This document shows, piece by piece, positions 1-7,313 of a stretch of DNA of 17,178 nt. This stretch comes from an uncultured Lachnospiraceae bacterium (GTDB taxonomy: Bacteria > Bacillota_A > Clostridia > Lachnospirales > Lachnospiraceae). The notes below the pieces were generated by a model, which had not been told where the DNA came from, ran no database searches, and worked only from the letters and a program-made list of their open reading frames with translations. The position numbers were made by a program, and so were the translations under genes. Each line of letters begins with the position of its first letter. Positions within the stretch are counted from its first letter, which is position 1. The stretch covers positions 1 to 17,178 of the forward strand of contig CACZHN010000042.1 in NCBI GenBank assembly GCA_902780985.1, in the 5' to 3' direction.

Positions 1-77
1 AGCAGCGAAGCTGCGACATCCCGAATATAGGTTGAGTTACTGTGAATAGAGCGTATGAAAGGCAATAGGAACACCGA

Positions 78-719
78 ATGACAAAAAAGCAGCTAGCATC
101 GTCGGTCTGTGACATTCTGAATTCCGAGTACGGAACCAACCTCAGATGTTATCTGAACTACGATCCGAAGAAGCCCTGGCAGCTTCTTGTAGCAACGATC
201 CTCTCGGCACAATGTACCGACGAGCGTGTCAATATAGTCACGAAAGATCTGTTCAAGAAATATAAAACGTTGCATGATATCGCAGAAGCTGATATAAAGG
301 AGTTTGAGAAGGACATTTTCTCAACGGGCTTCTATCATAATAAAGCCAAGAATATAATCGCATGTGCGGGGGCACTTCTCGAGAGATATAACGGGGAAGT
401 CCCTTCGGATATAGATGAGCTGACAAGCCTTCCGGGAGTGGGAAGAAAGACGGCAAATGTAATCCGCGGAAATATATACGGCATTCAGTCCATAGTGGTG
501 GATACCCACGTTAAGAGAGTATCGAAGCTGCTGGGACTCACGAAGGAAGACGATCCTGTTAAAGTAGAGATGGATCTCATGAAGATACTTCCGGAAGAAC
601 AGTGGATCCTGTATAACTTCCAGGTGATAGCACACGGCAGAAGCGTATGTATCTCGGGAAGACCGAGATGCAGTGAATGCGTCCTCAGTGAGGTATGCCG
701 AGGAAAGCGTAATAAATAA
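78..719 (+). CDS. nth: Endonuclease III, DNA glycosylase/AP lyase
   Basis: Base-excision repair enzyme that removes oxidised pyrimidines from DNA and nicks the abasic site by beta-elimination. The 213-residue length matches the family. The helix-hairpin-helix motif is at residues 117-127 (SLPGVGRKTAN) with the catalytic lysine at K124, and the catalytic aspartate is D142 in VVDTHVKR. Four cysteines for a [4Fe-4S] cluster are at C191, C198, C201 and C207 with the canonical C-X6-C-X2-C-X5-C spacing. Each of these lies exactly four residues beyond the E. coli Nth position, which is strong evidence of an intact enzyme. The start ATG follows a weak AGGAA site. A 36-codon membrane-peptide gene begins 28 nt downstream. 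No clear promoter is visible in the 77 nt upstream, so transcription probably enters from outside the window. Confidence 0.96.
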   Translation: MTKKQLASSVCDILNSEYGTNLRCYLNYDPKKPWQLLVATILSAQCTDERVNIVTKDLFKKYKTLHDIAEADIKEFEKDIFSTGFYHNKAKNIIACAGALLERYNGEVPSDIDELTSLPGVGRKTANVIRGNIYGIQSIVVDTHVKRVSKLLGLTKEDDPVKVEMDLMKILPEEQWILYNFQVIAHGRSVCISGRPRCSECVLSEVCRGKRNK

Positions 720-747
720 AGAACTATTTGATTTGGAGGATAGAAAA

Positions 748-858
748 ATGATCGATTTCAGTAAGAAGAAGAGTAAGAAAGTAAAGATAATGCTTGCGGT
801 TATCTGCATACTTATCGTATTCGGAATGGTAGCCGGACTTCTCTTTGCATCACTGTAA
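748..858 (+). CDS. Small single-span membrane protein, 36 aa
   Basis: A short gene between nth and the VanW gene. An in-frame upstream ATG inside nth would give 61 residues, but a good ribosome site (TTGGAGGA, 8 nt upstream) places the start at 748. The product has a basic N-terminus (six Lys among residues 6-13) followed by one hydrophobic segment at about residues 14-34 (IMLAVICILIVFGMVAGLLFA). The positive-inside rule predicts N-in, C-out. I do not recognise the family with certainty; very small membrane proteins of this shape (DUF4044-like) exist in Firmicutes. The next gene begins 29 nt later with its own ribosome site, so the two may be co-transcribed. The function is unknown. Confidence 0.7.
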   Translation: MIDFSKKKSKKVKIMLAVICILIVFGMVAGLLFASL

Positions 859-887
859 TTACTTGGGTTTTTAGGAAAGGACATTAT

Positions 888-2378
888 ATGAAGATTTTTA
901 AGAAGGCAGGGGTTCTGGCACTGGCAGGAATGATATGCCTCAACTCTGTTGTTCCGGTAAGAGCGGACGCCACGGCGACCGACGCAACATCGGAATTAAA
1001 GATACAGAATAACATTACCATCGACGGAAGAGACGTTTCGGGTCTTACCTATGAAGAAGCGCTGAATCTGGTGGGTGGAGATTTATCCGATACCGAAGAC
1101 GCTGCTGTATTCCTTACATGTTCTTACGGAGATGTGACAACAGACCTTAAGTCCCTCGGTTATAAGACTGATGCGGCTGAGGTTGTTGAGGAAGCCGTTA
1201 AGTACGGAAATTCCGGAAATATCCTTAAGAGATATGAGGAGCAGAAGCTTCTGGATAAGGAGACTCTCAAGTTCAATACCACAAGAAGTATTGACGAGAG
1301 ACGTCTTGATTTCGTGATCCAGTCACAGATAGGTTCCGCCCTTGCACAGGATGCGGACTATTCGCTTAACAAGCACGACGACGGTACGGTATCCGTAACC
1401 ATGGGCGGCGGAAATGTAAGCGTAGACGCACAGGCTACAGCCGATGCGGTAAAAGATATCATAGCAGGCGGCTGGGACGGCAGCGACATCAGAACAGATA
1501 TAGTTCTGGGCGGCGTTGATACCGAGAGAGAGGCGCAGGTTGCCGAAATCAAGGATCTCCTCGGAACATATACCACAAACTACAACGGACCATCCGGACG
1601 TATGGCAAATATCGAGAGAGCTACATTCTTCATCAACGGCAAGGTTCTCTGGCCGGGAGATCAGCTTTCCGTTCACAGTACCATTTCTCCTATAACAACA
1701 GAGAACGGATACTATAACGCGCATGTTTACGAAGGAAATCAGGTTCGTGAAGGCGTGGGAGGCGGTGTATGTCAGGTTGCCACAACTCTTTACAACGCAT
1801 CTCTCAACGCTGAGATAGAGATTGTTCAGAGAAACAATCACAGCCTTACGGTTTCTTATGTTCCTGTATCTTTCGATGCAGCCATTGCCGGCGGCGTTCT
1901 GGATATGAAGATAAGAAATAATCTGGATACCCCGATCTATATCGAGGGAATCTGTTCGAACGGAGAACTTACCTATAACATCTGGGGTAAGGAGACAAGA
2001 CCGTCCAACAGAACACTTAAGTTTGAATCATACGTAACAGATGCCTGGGGACCGGGAGAGCCTGAATATGTTGAGAACTCATCCCTTGAGCCGGGTGAAG
2101 AAAGAACAGTATCCAAGGGTTCCGACGGTATGACAGCGGAGCTTTGGAAATATGTATATGTTGACGGAGTAGAGGTTGAGAGAAGCTGTGTAAACAGCAG
2201 TACTTACCTTCCTGTTAAGGCAAAGGTAGAGAGAAACTCGGCAGAGCCTGCACCGGAAGAGCCGGAACCTGAACCTGAACAGAATCCTGAACCGGATCCT
2301 GAACCTGCCCCTGAGCCTGCACCGGAACCTGCTCCGGAGCCGGAGCCTGCACCTGAACCGGCGCCTGAAGGAGAATAA
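888..2378 (+). CDS. Secreted VanW-family protein with G5-like domain and Pro/Glu-rich tail
   Basis: A 496-residue exported cell-envelope protein. A signal peptide occupies residues 1-26 (KKAG, a hydrophobic core, then a VRA cleavage site). Residues about 40-230 are a putative peptidoglycan-binding type segment (TIDGRDVSGLTYEEAL). The VanW domain is at about 228-358 and includes GGGVCQVATTLYNA at 291-304 and the run of about 60 conserved-looking residues around it. A G5-like beta domain follows at about 372-446. The last 45 residues are a Pro/Glu repeat. No LPXTG sorting signal or C-terminal membrane span is seen, so it is probably released or non-covalently held at the wall. The biochemical role of VanW is unknown despite its occurrence in some vancomycin-resistance clusters; this gene alone does not imply resistance. 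The ribosome site AGGAAAGG precedes the ATG. The next gene starts 5 nt after the stop. Confidence 0.9.
   Translation: MKIFKKAGVLALAGMICLNSVVPVRADATATDATSELKIQNNITIDGRDVSGLTYEEALNLVGGDLSDTEDAAVFLTCSYGDVTTDLKSLGYKTDAAEVVEEAVKYGNSGNILKRYEEQKLLDKETLKFNTTRSIDERRLDFVIQSQIGSALAQDADYSLNKHDDGTVSVTMGGGNVSVDAQATADAVKDIIAGGWDGSDIRTDIVLGGVDTEREAQVAEIKDLLGTYTTNYNGPSGRMANIERATFFINGKVLWPGDQLSVHSTISPITTENGYYNAHVYEGNQVREGVGGGVCQVATTLYNASLNAEIEIVQRNNHSLTVSYVPVSFDAAIAGGVLDMKIRNNLDTPIYIEGICSNGELTYNIWGKETRPSNRTLKFESYVTDAWGPGEPEYVENSSLEPGEERTVSKGSDGMTAELWKYVYVDGVEVERSCVNSSTYLPVKAKVERNSAEPAPEEPEPEPEQNPEPDPEPAPEPAPEPAPEPEPAPEPAPEGE
2241..2375 (+). repeat. Pro/Glu-rich low-complexity coding repeat
   Basis: The 3' end of the VanW gene encodes about 45 residues built almost only from EP, PEP and APEP units. 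Codons vary between copies (CCT, CCG, CCC and CCA for Pro; GAA and GAG for Glu), so the DNA is an imperfect repeat, and the bias looks selected at protein level. Such tails usually act as extended spacers that cross the cell wall. Confidence 0.85.
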
Positions 2379-2383
2379 TAGAT

Positions 2384-3352
2384 ATGAAGGGTACGATCCC
2401 TGCAAATCTTCTGAACAGAAGCATAACAAGACACCTGACCAAGAAGTCGGGACCGGTACTCAGAGGTGCCGGACGTGACGGAGCGGTCTTTGAGTGTGAT
2501 AATACCATGGTATCGGCCTCGGGCTTTGCGGACAATGAATTCTCCGATATGACAGCGGGTGAACTTGCCCTTATCATTGCGGAGAATAACATGACGGCAT
2601 CCCGGGCAATACCGGAATTTATGAATATATATATCACCGCATCGGAAGACTGCAGTGAAGAAAAGTTAAGACAGGATATGCTACGACTCCCTTCTCTTGC
2701 GAAAGAGAAGGGATTTCGGATAATAGGAGGAAATACAGCCTTCTCCGGAAAGGGTGACGGTTACAGCGTTACCGTAAATCTTTTGGGAAAACCGGAAGGA
2801 CCGGTTAAGGACAGTCCTTCGAAACCCGGAGACTCCGTAGTTATATGGGGAGCGGCAGGGTATTTCGGCGTAAGCCGTCTGGTAAGTACCGAATGGGATA
2901 AACTGAGAGGAAGATTCTCGGAAAGATTCCTGAGGGAATGCCTGATGGACAGGAACAGCTTTACGGCAGGAAAGATACCGGGAGCTTATCTCATGCATGA
3001 CGTAAGTTACGGCGGAGTGTACAGAGCACTCTACGAACTGTCGGAGTGGAGCGGCTGCGGCATAGAACTCTGCCATGAGAGGATCCCGATCAGACAGGAT
3101 ACCATAGAGATATCGGAGTTCTTCAACATTAACCCGTACTGCCTTATGGGCGTGGGCATTATGACAGGCCTCTGCCATGAAGAAGATCTGGAGCTCCTTA
3201 AGGCAAGCCCGGAGTATAAGGAAGGGCATATCAGTATCGCGGGTGTACTCACCGAAAAGAAAGAAAAAGTCGTAAGGTCGGAACGATTTGAGATGCAGAG
3301 ATTTCTCACACCTTACATACAGGACGAAATATATAAGAGGAAACAGATATGA
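2384..3352 (+). CDS. PurM/HypE-like (AIR synthase-related) protein
   Basis: A 322-residue protein with the two-domain layout of the PurM superfamily (AIR synthase, HypE, ThiL, SelD), which binds ATP and phosphorylates or activates a carboxamide-type substrate. The N-terminal half has a GAGRDGAVF segment (28-36) like the GxGDDxAV start of HypE, then AGELALIIAENNMTA (58-72) and IIGGNTAF (113-120), matching the HypE VGGHTE region with His replaced by Asn. The C-terminal half has MHDVSYGGVYRALYELSEWSG (204-224), equivalent to the DPTRGG region, and INPYCLMGVG (249-258). No hydrogenase genes are nearby, so a hydrogenase role is not supported; the substrate is unknown. The ribosome site GGAG sits in the last codons of the VanW gene. 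The stop overlaps the next start (ATGA), indicating translational coupling to the Lrp gene. Confidence 0.82.
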   Translation: MKGTIPANLLNRSITRHLTKKSGPVLRGAGRDGAVFECDNTMVSASGFADNEFSDMTAGELALIIAENNMTASRAIPEFMNIYITASEDCSEEKLRQDMLRLPSLAKEKGFRIIGGNTAFSGKGDGYSVTVNLLGKPEGPVKDSPSKPGDSVVIWGAAGYFGVSRLVSTEWDKLRGRFSERFLRECLMDRNSFTAGKIPGAYLMHDVSYGGVYRALYELSEWSGCGIELCHERIPIRQDTIEISEFFNINPYCLMGVGIMTGLCHEEDLELLKASPEYKEGHISIAGVLTEKKEKVVRSERFEMQRFLTPYIQDEIYKRKQI

Positions 3353-3837
3353 GAGAAGAGATAATCAGAATACTTCAGAAAAATTCAAGACTGTCAAATG
3401 CGGATATCGCAGCTATGCTTGGAATAGAAGAGGAAGAAGTCAGAAAAGAGATAGAGGATCTGGAAGCCCGCAAGATAATCAGCGGATACCAGGCAGTCAT
3501 CAACTGGGACAACGTGGACGACGACAGAGTTACTGCACTTATAGGCGTTAAGATATCTCCTGTAAGAGGACAGGGATTCGACAGGATCGCCGAGAGGATC
3601 AGCCGTTTCGAGGAAGTAAACTCGGTTATGCTTATGTCGGGATCATCCAGTGATCTTATCCTCAGCATCGAAGGAAATTCCATGAAGGAAGTTTCCCAGT
3701 TCGTATATGACAAGATCGCTCCTATGGAGTCCGTAGTATCCACAGCTACTTACTTCGTTATGAAGAAGTACAAGGATCACGGAATACTCTTCACCGAAGA
3801 GCAGGGCGTTGACGAAAGAATACAGGTTATGCCGTAA
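3349..3837 (+). CDS. Lrp/AsnC-family transcriptional regulator
   Basis: A 162-residue regulator of the feast/famine family. An N-terminal winged helix-turn-helix lies at residues 1-50 (RILQKNSRLSNADIAAMLGI, then VRKEIEDLEARKIISGY). A C-terminal RAM ligand-binding domain lies at about 62-142, including the V-NSVMLMSGSSSDLILSIEG strand pair that forms the amino-acid pocket in relatives. These proteins form octamers and respond to amino acids. The gene overlaps the PurM-like stop by 4 nt and is followed after 28 nt by an aminotransferase, a pairing common in Clostridia. It probably regulates this operon in response to an amino acid, which is inference from context. Confidence 0.93.
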   Translation: MREEIIRILQKNSRLSNADIAAMLGIEEEEVRKEIEDLEARKIISGYQAVINWDNVDDDRVTALIGVKISPVRGQGFDRIAERISRFEEVNSVMLMSGSSSDLILSIEGNSMKEVSQFVYDKIAPMESVVSTATYFVMKKYKDHGILFTEEQGVDERIQVMP

Positions 3838-3865
3838 TCGGCAAGCATAAAAAGGAAGACACAAT

Positions 3866-5026
3866 ATGAAATCTTATAACAAAGTTGCCGAGGCTATCAA
3901 GCCTTCGGGCATCAGAAAGTTTTTTGATATAGTAAGCGAGATGCCGGATGCAATCTCTCTCGGTGTCGGTGAACCGGATTTCGATACACCGTGGCACGTA
4001 AGAGATGAGGGTATCTACGCACTGGAGAAGGGCAGGACATTTTATACATCCAATTCGGGTCTTGCGGAACTCAGAGCGGAGATATGCAGCTGGTATAAGA
4101 GATATGATGTGAATTACAATCCGCGTACCCAGTGTCTTGTCACTGTAGGCGGAAGCGAGGGTATAGACCTGGCGCTCAGAGCGCTTGTCAATCCGGGGGA
4201 TGAGGTTATCATTCCTGAGCCTTGCTATGTATCCTATGTACCGTGTGTCAGCCTTACAGGCGGCGTACCGGTAACACTCAGTCTTAAGAACGAGAACAGC
4301 TTTAAGCTGACGGAAGAAGAGCTTCGCGGTGCCATTACGGATAAGACGAAGATTCTGATCCTTTCATATCCGAACAATCCTACCGGAGCCATCATGACGA
4401 AGGAAGATCTGATCCCTATCGCAAAGCTCTGTATCGAGAAGGATCTCTATGTCATATCAGATGAGATTTATTCGGAGCTTACCTACGGCGATGAGCCTCA
4501 TGCGACTATTGCGGCTCTTCCGGGTATGGCGGAAAGAACCATAGTAATAAACGGATTTTCCAAGGCTTATGCCATGACGGGATGGAGACTGGGATATGCT
4601 ATGGGACCTGCGGAAATCTGCGGTCTTATGACAAAGATCCATCAGTTCGCCATAATGTGTGCGCCTACCACAAGTCAGTATGCAGCGGTAGAAGCCATAA
4701 GAAACGGTGATAAAGATATAGCAGAGATGAGAGTCTCTTATGATGAAAGAAGGAAATTCCTGCTGAAGCAGCTGGAAGAAATGGATATGCCTGCATTTGA
4801 ACCGAAGGGAGCTTTCTATGTGTTCCCTTGTATAAAGAAGTACGGCATGACTTCCGAGGAGTTTGCCACACAGCTTCTCAAAAAAGAGAAGCTGGCGGTA
4901 GTACCCGGTAGTGCCTTCGGCGATTGCGGAGAAGGCTTCCTGAGAATCTCATATGCATACTCTATAGAACAGCTCAGAGAAGCTATGAGAAGAATAAGAC
5001 ACTTTATTGAGGGGATTTCTGGATAA
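3866..5026 (+). CDS. PLP-dependent class I/II aminotransferase
   Basis: A 386-residue fold-type I aminotransferase. The pyridoxal-phosphate lysine is K233 in NGFSKAYAMTGWRLGY. Other landmarks are YPNNPTGA with N171, SDEIYSEL with D199 and Y202, and the substrate-carboxylate arginine R360 in FLRISYA. The family includes aspartate, aromatic and MalY-like enzymes; this subgroup is usually annotated as an aromatic or broad amino-acid aminotransferase, and the exact substrate cannot be read from the sequence. The gene lies directly downstream of an Lrp-type regulator, which supports a role in amino-acid metabolism. Its last 23 nt overlap, tail to tail, the 3' end of the histidine kinase gene on the other strand, and no terminator hairpin is seen there. 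Confidence 0.94.
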   Translation: MKSYNKVAEAIKPSGIRKFFDIVSEMPDAISLGVGEPDFDTPWHVRDEGIYALEKGRTFYTSNSGLAELRAEICSWYKRYDVNYNPRTQCLVTVGGSEGIDLALRALVNPGDEVIIPEPCYVSYVPCVSLTGGVPVTLSLKNENSFKLTEEELRGAITDKTKILILSYPNNPTGAIMTKEDLIPIAKLCIEKDLYVISDEIYSELTYGDEPHATIAALPGMAERTIVINGFSKAYAMTGWRLGYAMGPAEICGLMTKIHQFAIMCAPTTSQYAAVEAIRNGDKDIAEMRVSYDERRKFLLKQLEEMDMPAFEPKGAFYVFPCIKKYGMTSEEFATQLLKKEKLAVVPGSAFGDCGEGFLRISYAYSIEQLREAMRRIRHFIEGISG

Positions 5027-6554
5027 GGATTTCCGTCATTCCCGTATGCGAAGGCTGATCATGCTTAGCCTTTGTCTTGGTAAGTGTAAATACGAATTTA
5101 GAACCCTGGCCCTCAACAGAGGAAACCTCTATGGTTTCGTTGTGGGCCTTTATTATTTCTTTTGTAATGGCAAGGCCGAGTCCGGTGCCCTGCTTATCCT
5201 TTCCTCTTGAGGAGTCGCCCTTATAGAATCTGGTCCAGATCCTTCTCTGGGTATCCTCGCTCATTCCGATACCTTCATCCTGAACCGCAACGTAAAGCTT
5301 GTCGTTGGTCTCATAGATGGAAACATGTATCCTCTTTCCCGAAGGAGTAAACTTTATAGCATTATCGATAAGGTTGTAGATAACCTGCTGGATCTTGGTC
5401 TGATCCGCCGTAACAATGGTGTTCTCGGCGTGGTTGTTCAGATAGATGGCCAGACCCTTATCGATACATTTGATCTCAAATGTATTCAGAGTCGACTTGA
5501 TAACGTCGATGAAATCGAAGTCGCTCATCTTAAGATACGGACCGTAGATCTCCAGATGGTTGAGATCCAGAAGACCCTGAGTCAGCTTGGTGAGACGCTG
5601 AGTCTCGTCCAGCACGATGTTCAGATAACGTTCCTGCTTTTCCGGAGGAATGGTTCCGTCCAGAATAGCCTGTACATAACCCTTAATGGATGTAAGAGGA
5701 GATCTGAAGTCGTGGGAAATGTTTGACACGAAGTCATGTCTGTACTGCTCCAGCTTGGAAAGCTCCCCGGCCATGTATTCCATGGAATCTGCCAGCTGTC
5801 CGATCTCGTTCTTGGACTTGATCCCGGTCTCCACATCAAAGTTACCTTCCGAATAGTCACGGGCTACATTTGAAAGATGCTTGATAGGACGAATGATCTT
5901 TCTGGAAATGATAGCTATGAAGCTGAAGGCTATAACGATGATAACAAGACATGGGATAAGGCTGAAACTCAAGATGTTGTTCATCATGTCATCGATCTGA
6001 GTTGTGGAAGCGTGAAGGATCAGTGCGCCCTTCGGCTCCGAGTAGTAATTTACCGGCATGTTTACCGTTATAACGTCCGAATCGAATATTCCGTAGAAGT
6101 TACCGATAAGTGCGAAACTTTCGCGGACGTTGTAATCGCCGTTTACCATGTAAATGTTTCGCGGAATATCGGAATTGATTCCGGCATACGGATCTTCCGA
6201 TGCATTTTCCGAGGCTTCCGTGGTAGTGCTTGAATATGCCGGTTTGTTGTCCTTCTTTCTTGCCGATTTTGCGATGATGATTCCGTCATTATCAACGTAC
6301 CAGATATCGGCCTTCAGCATATCTGAATAATAATCCATCAGAGAGGCCATTTCATCATCGCTGAATTCACCCGACAGATAAGACTGAAGGGTCTGCTGTG
6401 CTATAAGCTGTGCTTCATTGGACAGAGTATCGATCTTTTCGGATATAAGAGACCGTCGGGCGAAGTACGATATAAACACGATAAGAAATCCGAAGGATAT
6501 GATAAGGATCGCAAGGAATGCCAGATATATCCTGTCAAATAAGGAATGCTGCAT
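5004..6554 (-). CDS. Sensor histidine kinase (two-component system)
   Basis: A 516-residue membrane kinase. Transmembrane helices are at about 9-32 and 194-217 and enclose an extracytoplasmic sensor domain of about 160 residues whose Ser/Thr/Glu-rich loop is at 106-122. HAMP follows at about 218-270. HisKA has the phospho-acceptor H281 in FVSNISHDFRSPLTS. The ATPase domain has the N-box NLIDNAIKF (394-402, N398), G1 box DEGIGM (426-431) and G2 box GTGLGL (456-461), so it looks active. It starts 12 nt after the response-regulator stop with a GAGGT ribosome site, so the pair is co-transcribed. The ligand is unknown; the sensor domain may be Cache/PAS-like, but I cannot settle this by eye. The 3' end overlaps the convergent aminotransferase gene. 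Confidence 0.95.
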   Translation of the reverse strand: MQHSLFDRIYLAFLAILIISFGFLIVFISYFARRSLISEKIDTLSNEAQLIAQQTLQSYLSGEFSDDEMASLMDYYSDMLKADIWYVDNDGIIIAKSARKKDNKPAYSSTTTEASENASEDPYAGINSDIPRNIYMVNGDYNVRESFALIGNFYGIFDSDVITVNMPVNYYSEPKGALILHASTTQIDDMMNNILSFSLIPCLVIIVIAFSFIAIISRKIIRPIKHLSNVARDYSEGNFDVETGIKSKNEIGQLADSMEYMAGELSKLEQYRHDFVSNISHDFRSPLTSIKGYVQAILDGTIPPEKQERYLNIVLDETQRLTKLTQGLLDLNHLEIYGPYLKMSDFDFIDVIKSTLNTFEIKCIDKGLAIYLNNHAENTIVTADQTKIQQVIYNLIDNAIKFTPSGKRIHVSIYETNDKLYVAVQDEGIGMSEDTQRRIWTRFYKGDSSRGKDKQGTGLGLAITKEIIKAHNETIEVSSVEGQGSKFVFTLTKTKAKHDQPSHTGMTEILIQKSPQ

Positions 6555-6566
6555 GTTTTTACCTCA

Positions 6567-7295
6567 CTACTTGACCTCAAACTTGTAACCGATGCGCCAT
6601 ACGGTGGATATGCACCAGTTATAGTTGCCGTTAAGTTTCTCTCTGAGTCTCTTTACGTGAACGTCAACAGTACGGGTATCACCCATGAAGTCATAACCCC
6701 AGAGCTGATTCAGAAGCTGGTCTCTGGTAAATACCTGATTCGGCTTTGAAGCCAGGAAGTACAGGAGCTCCAGCTCTTTCGGCGGCATTTCTATGTTTCG
6801 GCCGTCCAGAGTAACCGTGTAGTTTGATATATTTACGATAAGATGAGGATATTCTATGTAATTTCCGGTATGCTCGAAATCCTGAGGATTGGACTGCTCT
6901 TCATGTACAGGCTCCTCCGATTTTGAAGTTCCGGAACGTCTGAGTACCGCATGTACTCTGGCTACCAGCTCATTTGAATCAAAAGGCTTGATGATATAAT
7001 CATCCGCGCCCATCTTCAGGCCGAGAACCTTATCGAATACTTCACCCTTTGCAGAAAGGATGATTATCGGTGTGTCTCTGGTCTTTCTTATCTGCTGGCA
7101 TACCTCATATCCGTCTATTCCCGGGAGCATGAGATCCAGAAGGATAAGATCCGGATTATATACATCCACAAGTGCAAGTGCTTCCTCACCGTTGGCGGCG
7201 GTTTCCGTATCGAAGCACTCCTTCTCGAGATAGAGAGATATAAGCTCAGCTATATTCTCGTCGTCATCTACTATAAGTATTTTCGGTTGGTTCAT
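6567..7295 (-). CDS. OmpR/PhoB-family response regulator
   Basis: A 242-residue DNA-binding partner of the adjacent kinase. The receiver domain spans about 4-118, with acidic pocket D10-D12, phospho-acceptor D54 (LILLDLMLPG), S81 in the switch position and K103 in YIIKPF. A linker of about 30 residues rich in Glu, Ser and Asn precedes the winged-helix output domain at about 145-242 (PPKELELLYFLASKPNQVFTR; the recognition helix region includes RTVDVHVKRLREKL; then the GYKFE wing). A strong ribosome site (AAGGGGG) overlaps the 18-nt gap after mutS2, so it lies in the same operon. Its target genes are unknown. Confidence 0.96.
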   Translation of the reverse strand: MNQPKILIVDDDENIAELISLYLEKECFDTETAANGEEALALVDVYNPDLILLDLMLPGIDGYEVCQQIRKTRDTPIIILSAKGEVFDKVLGLKMGADDYIIKPFDSNELVARVHAVLRRSGTSKSEEPVHEEQSNPQDFEHTGNYIEYPHLIVNISNYTVTLDGRNIEMPPKELELLYFLASKPNQVFTRDQLLNQLWGYDFMGDTRTVDVHVKRLREKLNGNYNWCISTVWRIGYKFEVK

Positions 7296-7313
7296 CGTAT
7301 CCCCCTTTCTGTC

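Noticed and set aside
1..49. Possible C-terminal end of an upstream gene (frame open until TAG at 47-49)
   Set aside because: Only 15 residues are readable, two other frames also stay open for 9-10 codons, and nothing in the peptide identifies a family, so the frame cannot be chosen.
1323..1841. Minus-strand open frame of 172 codons opposite the VanW domain
   Set aside because: It lies entirely within a well-supported VanW gene and has no ribosome site or domain.
2241..2375. Pro/Glu repeat considered as a slippage-prone phase-variable tract
   Set aside because: Synonymous codons vary from unit to unit, so there is no long exact short-tandem repeat to drive slippage.
888..2378. VanW protein considered as evidence of a vancomycin-resistance cluster
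   Set aside because: No vanR, vanS, vanH, vanX or ligase genes are next to it, and VanW-domain proteins with G5-like domains are common in Firmicutes without resistance. The two-component system here is tied to mutS2 and not to this gene.
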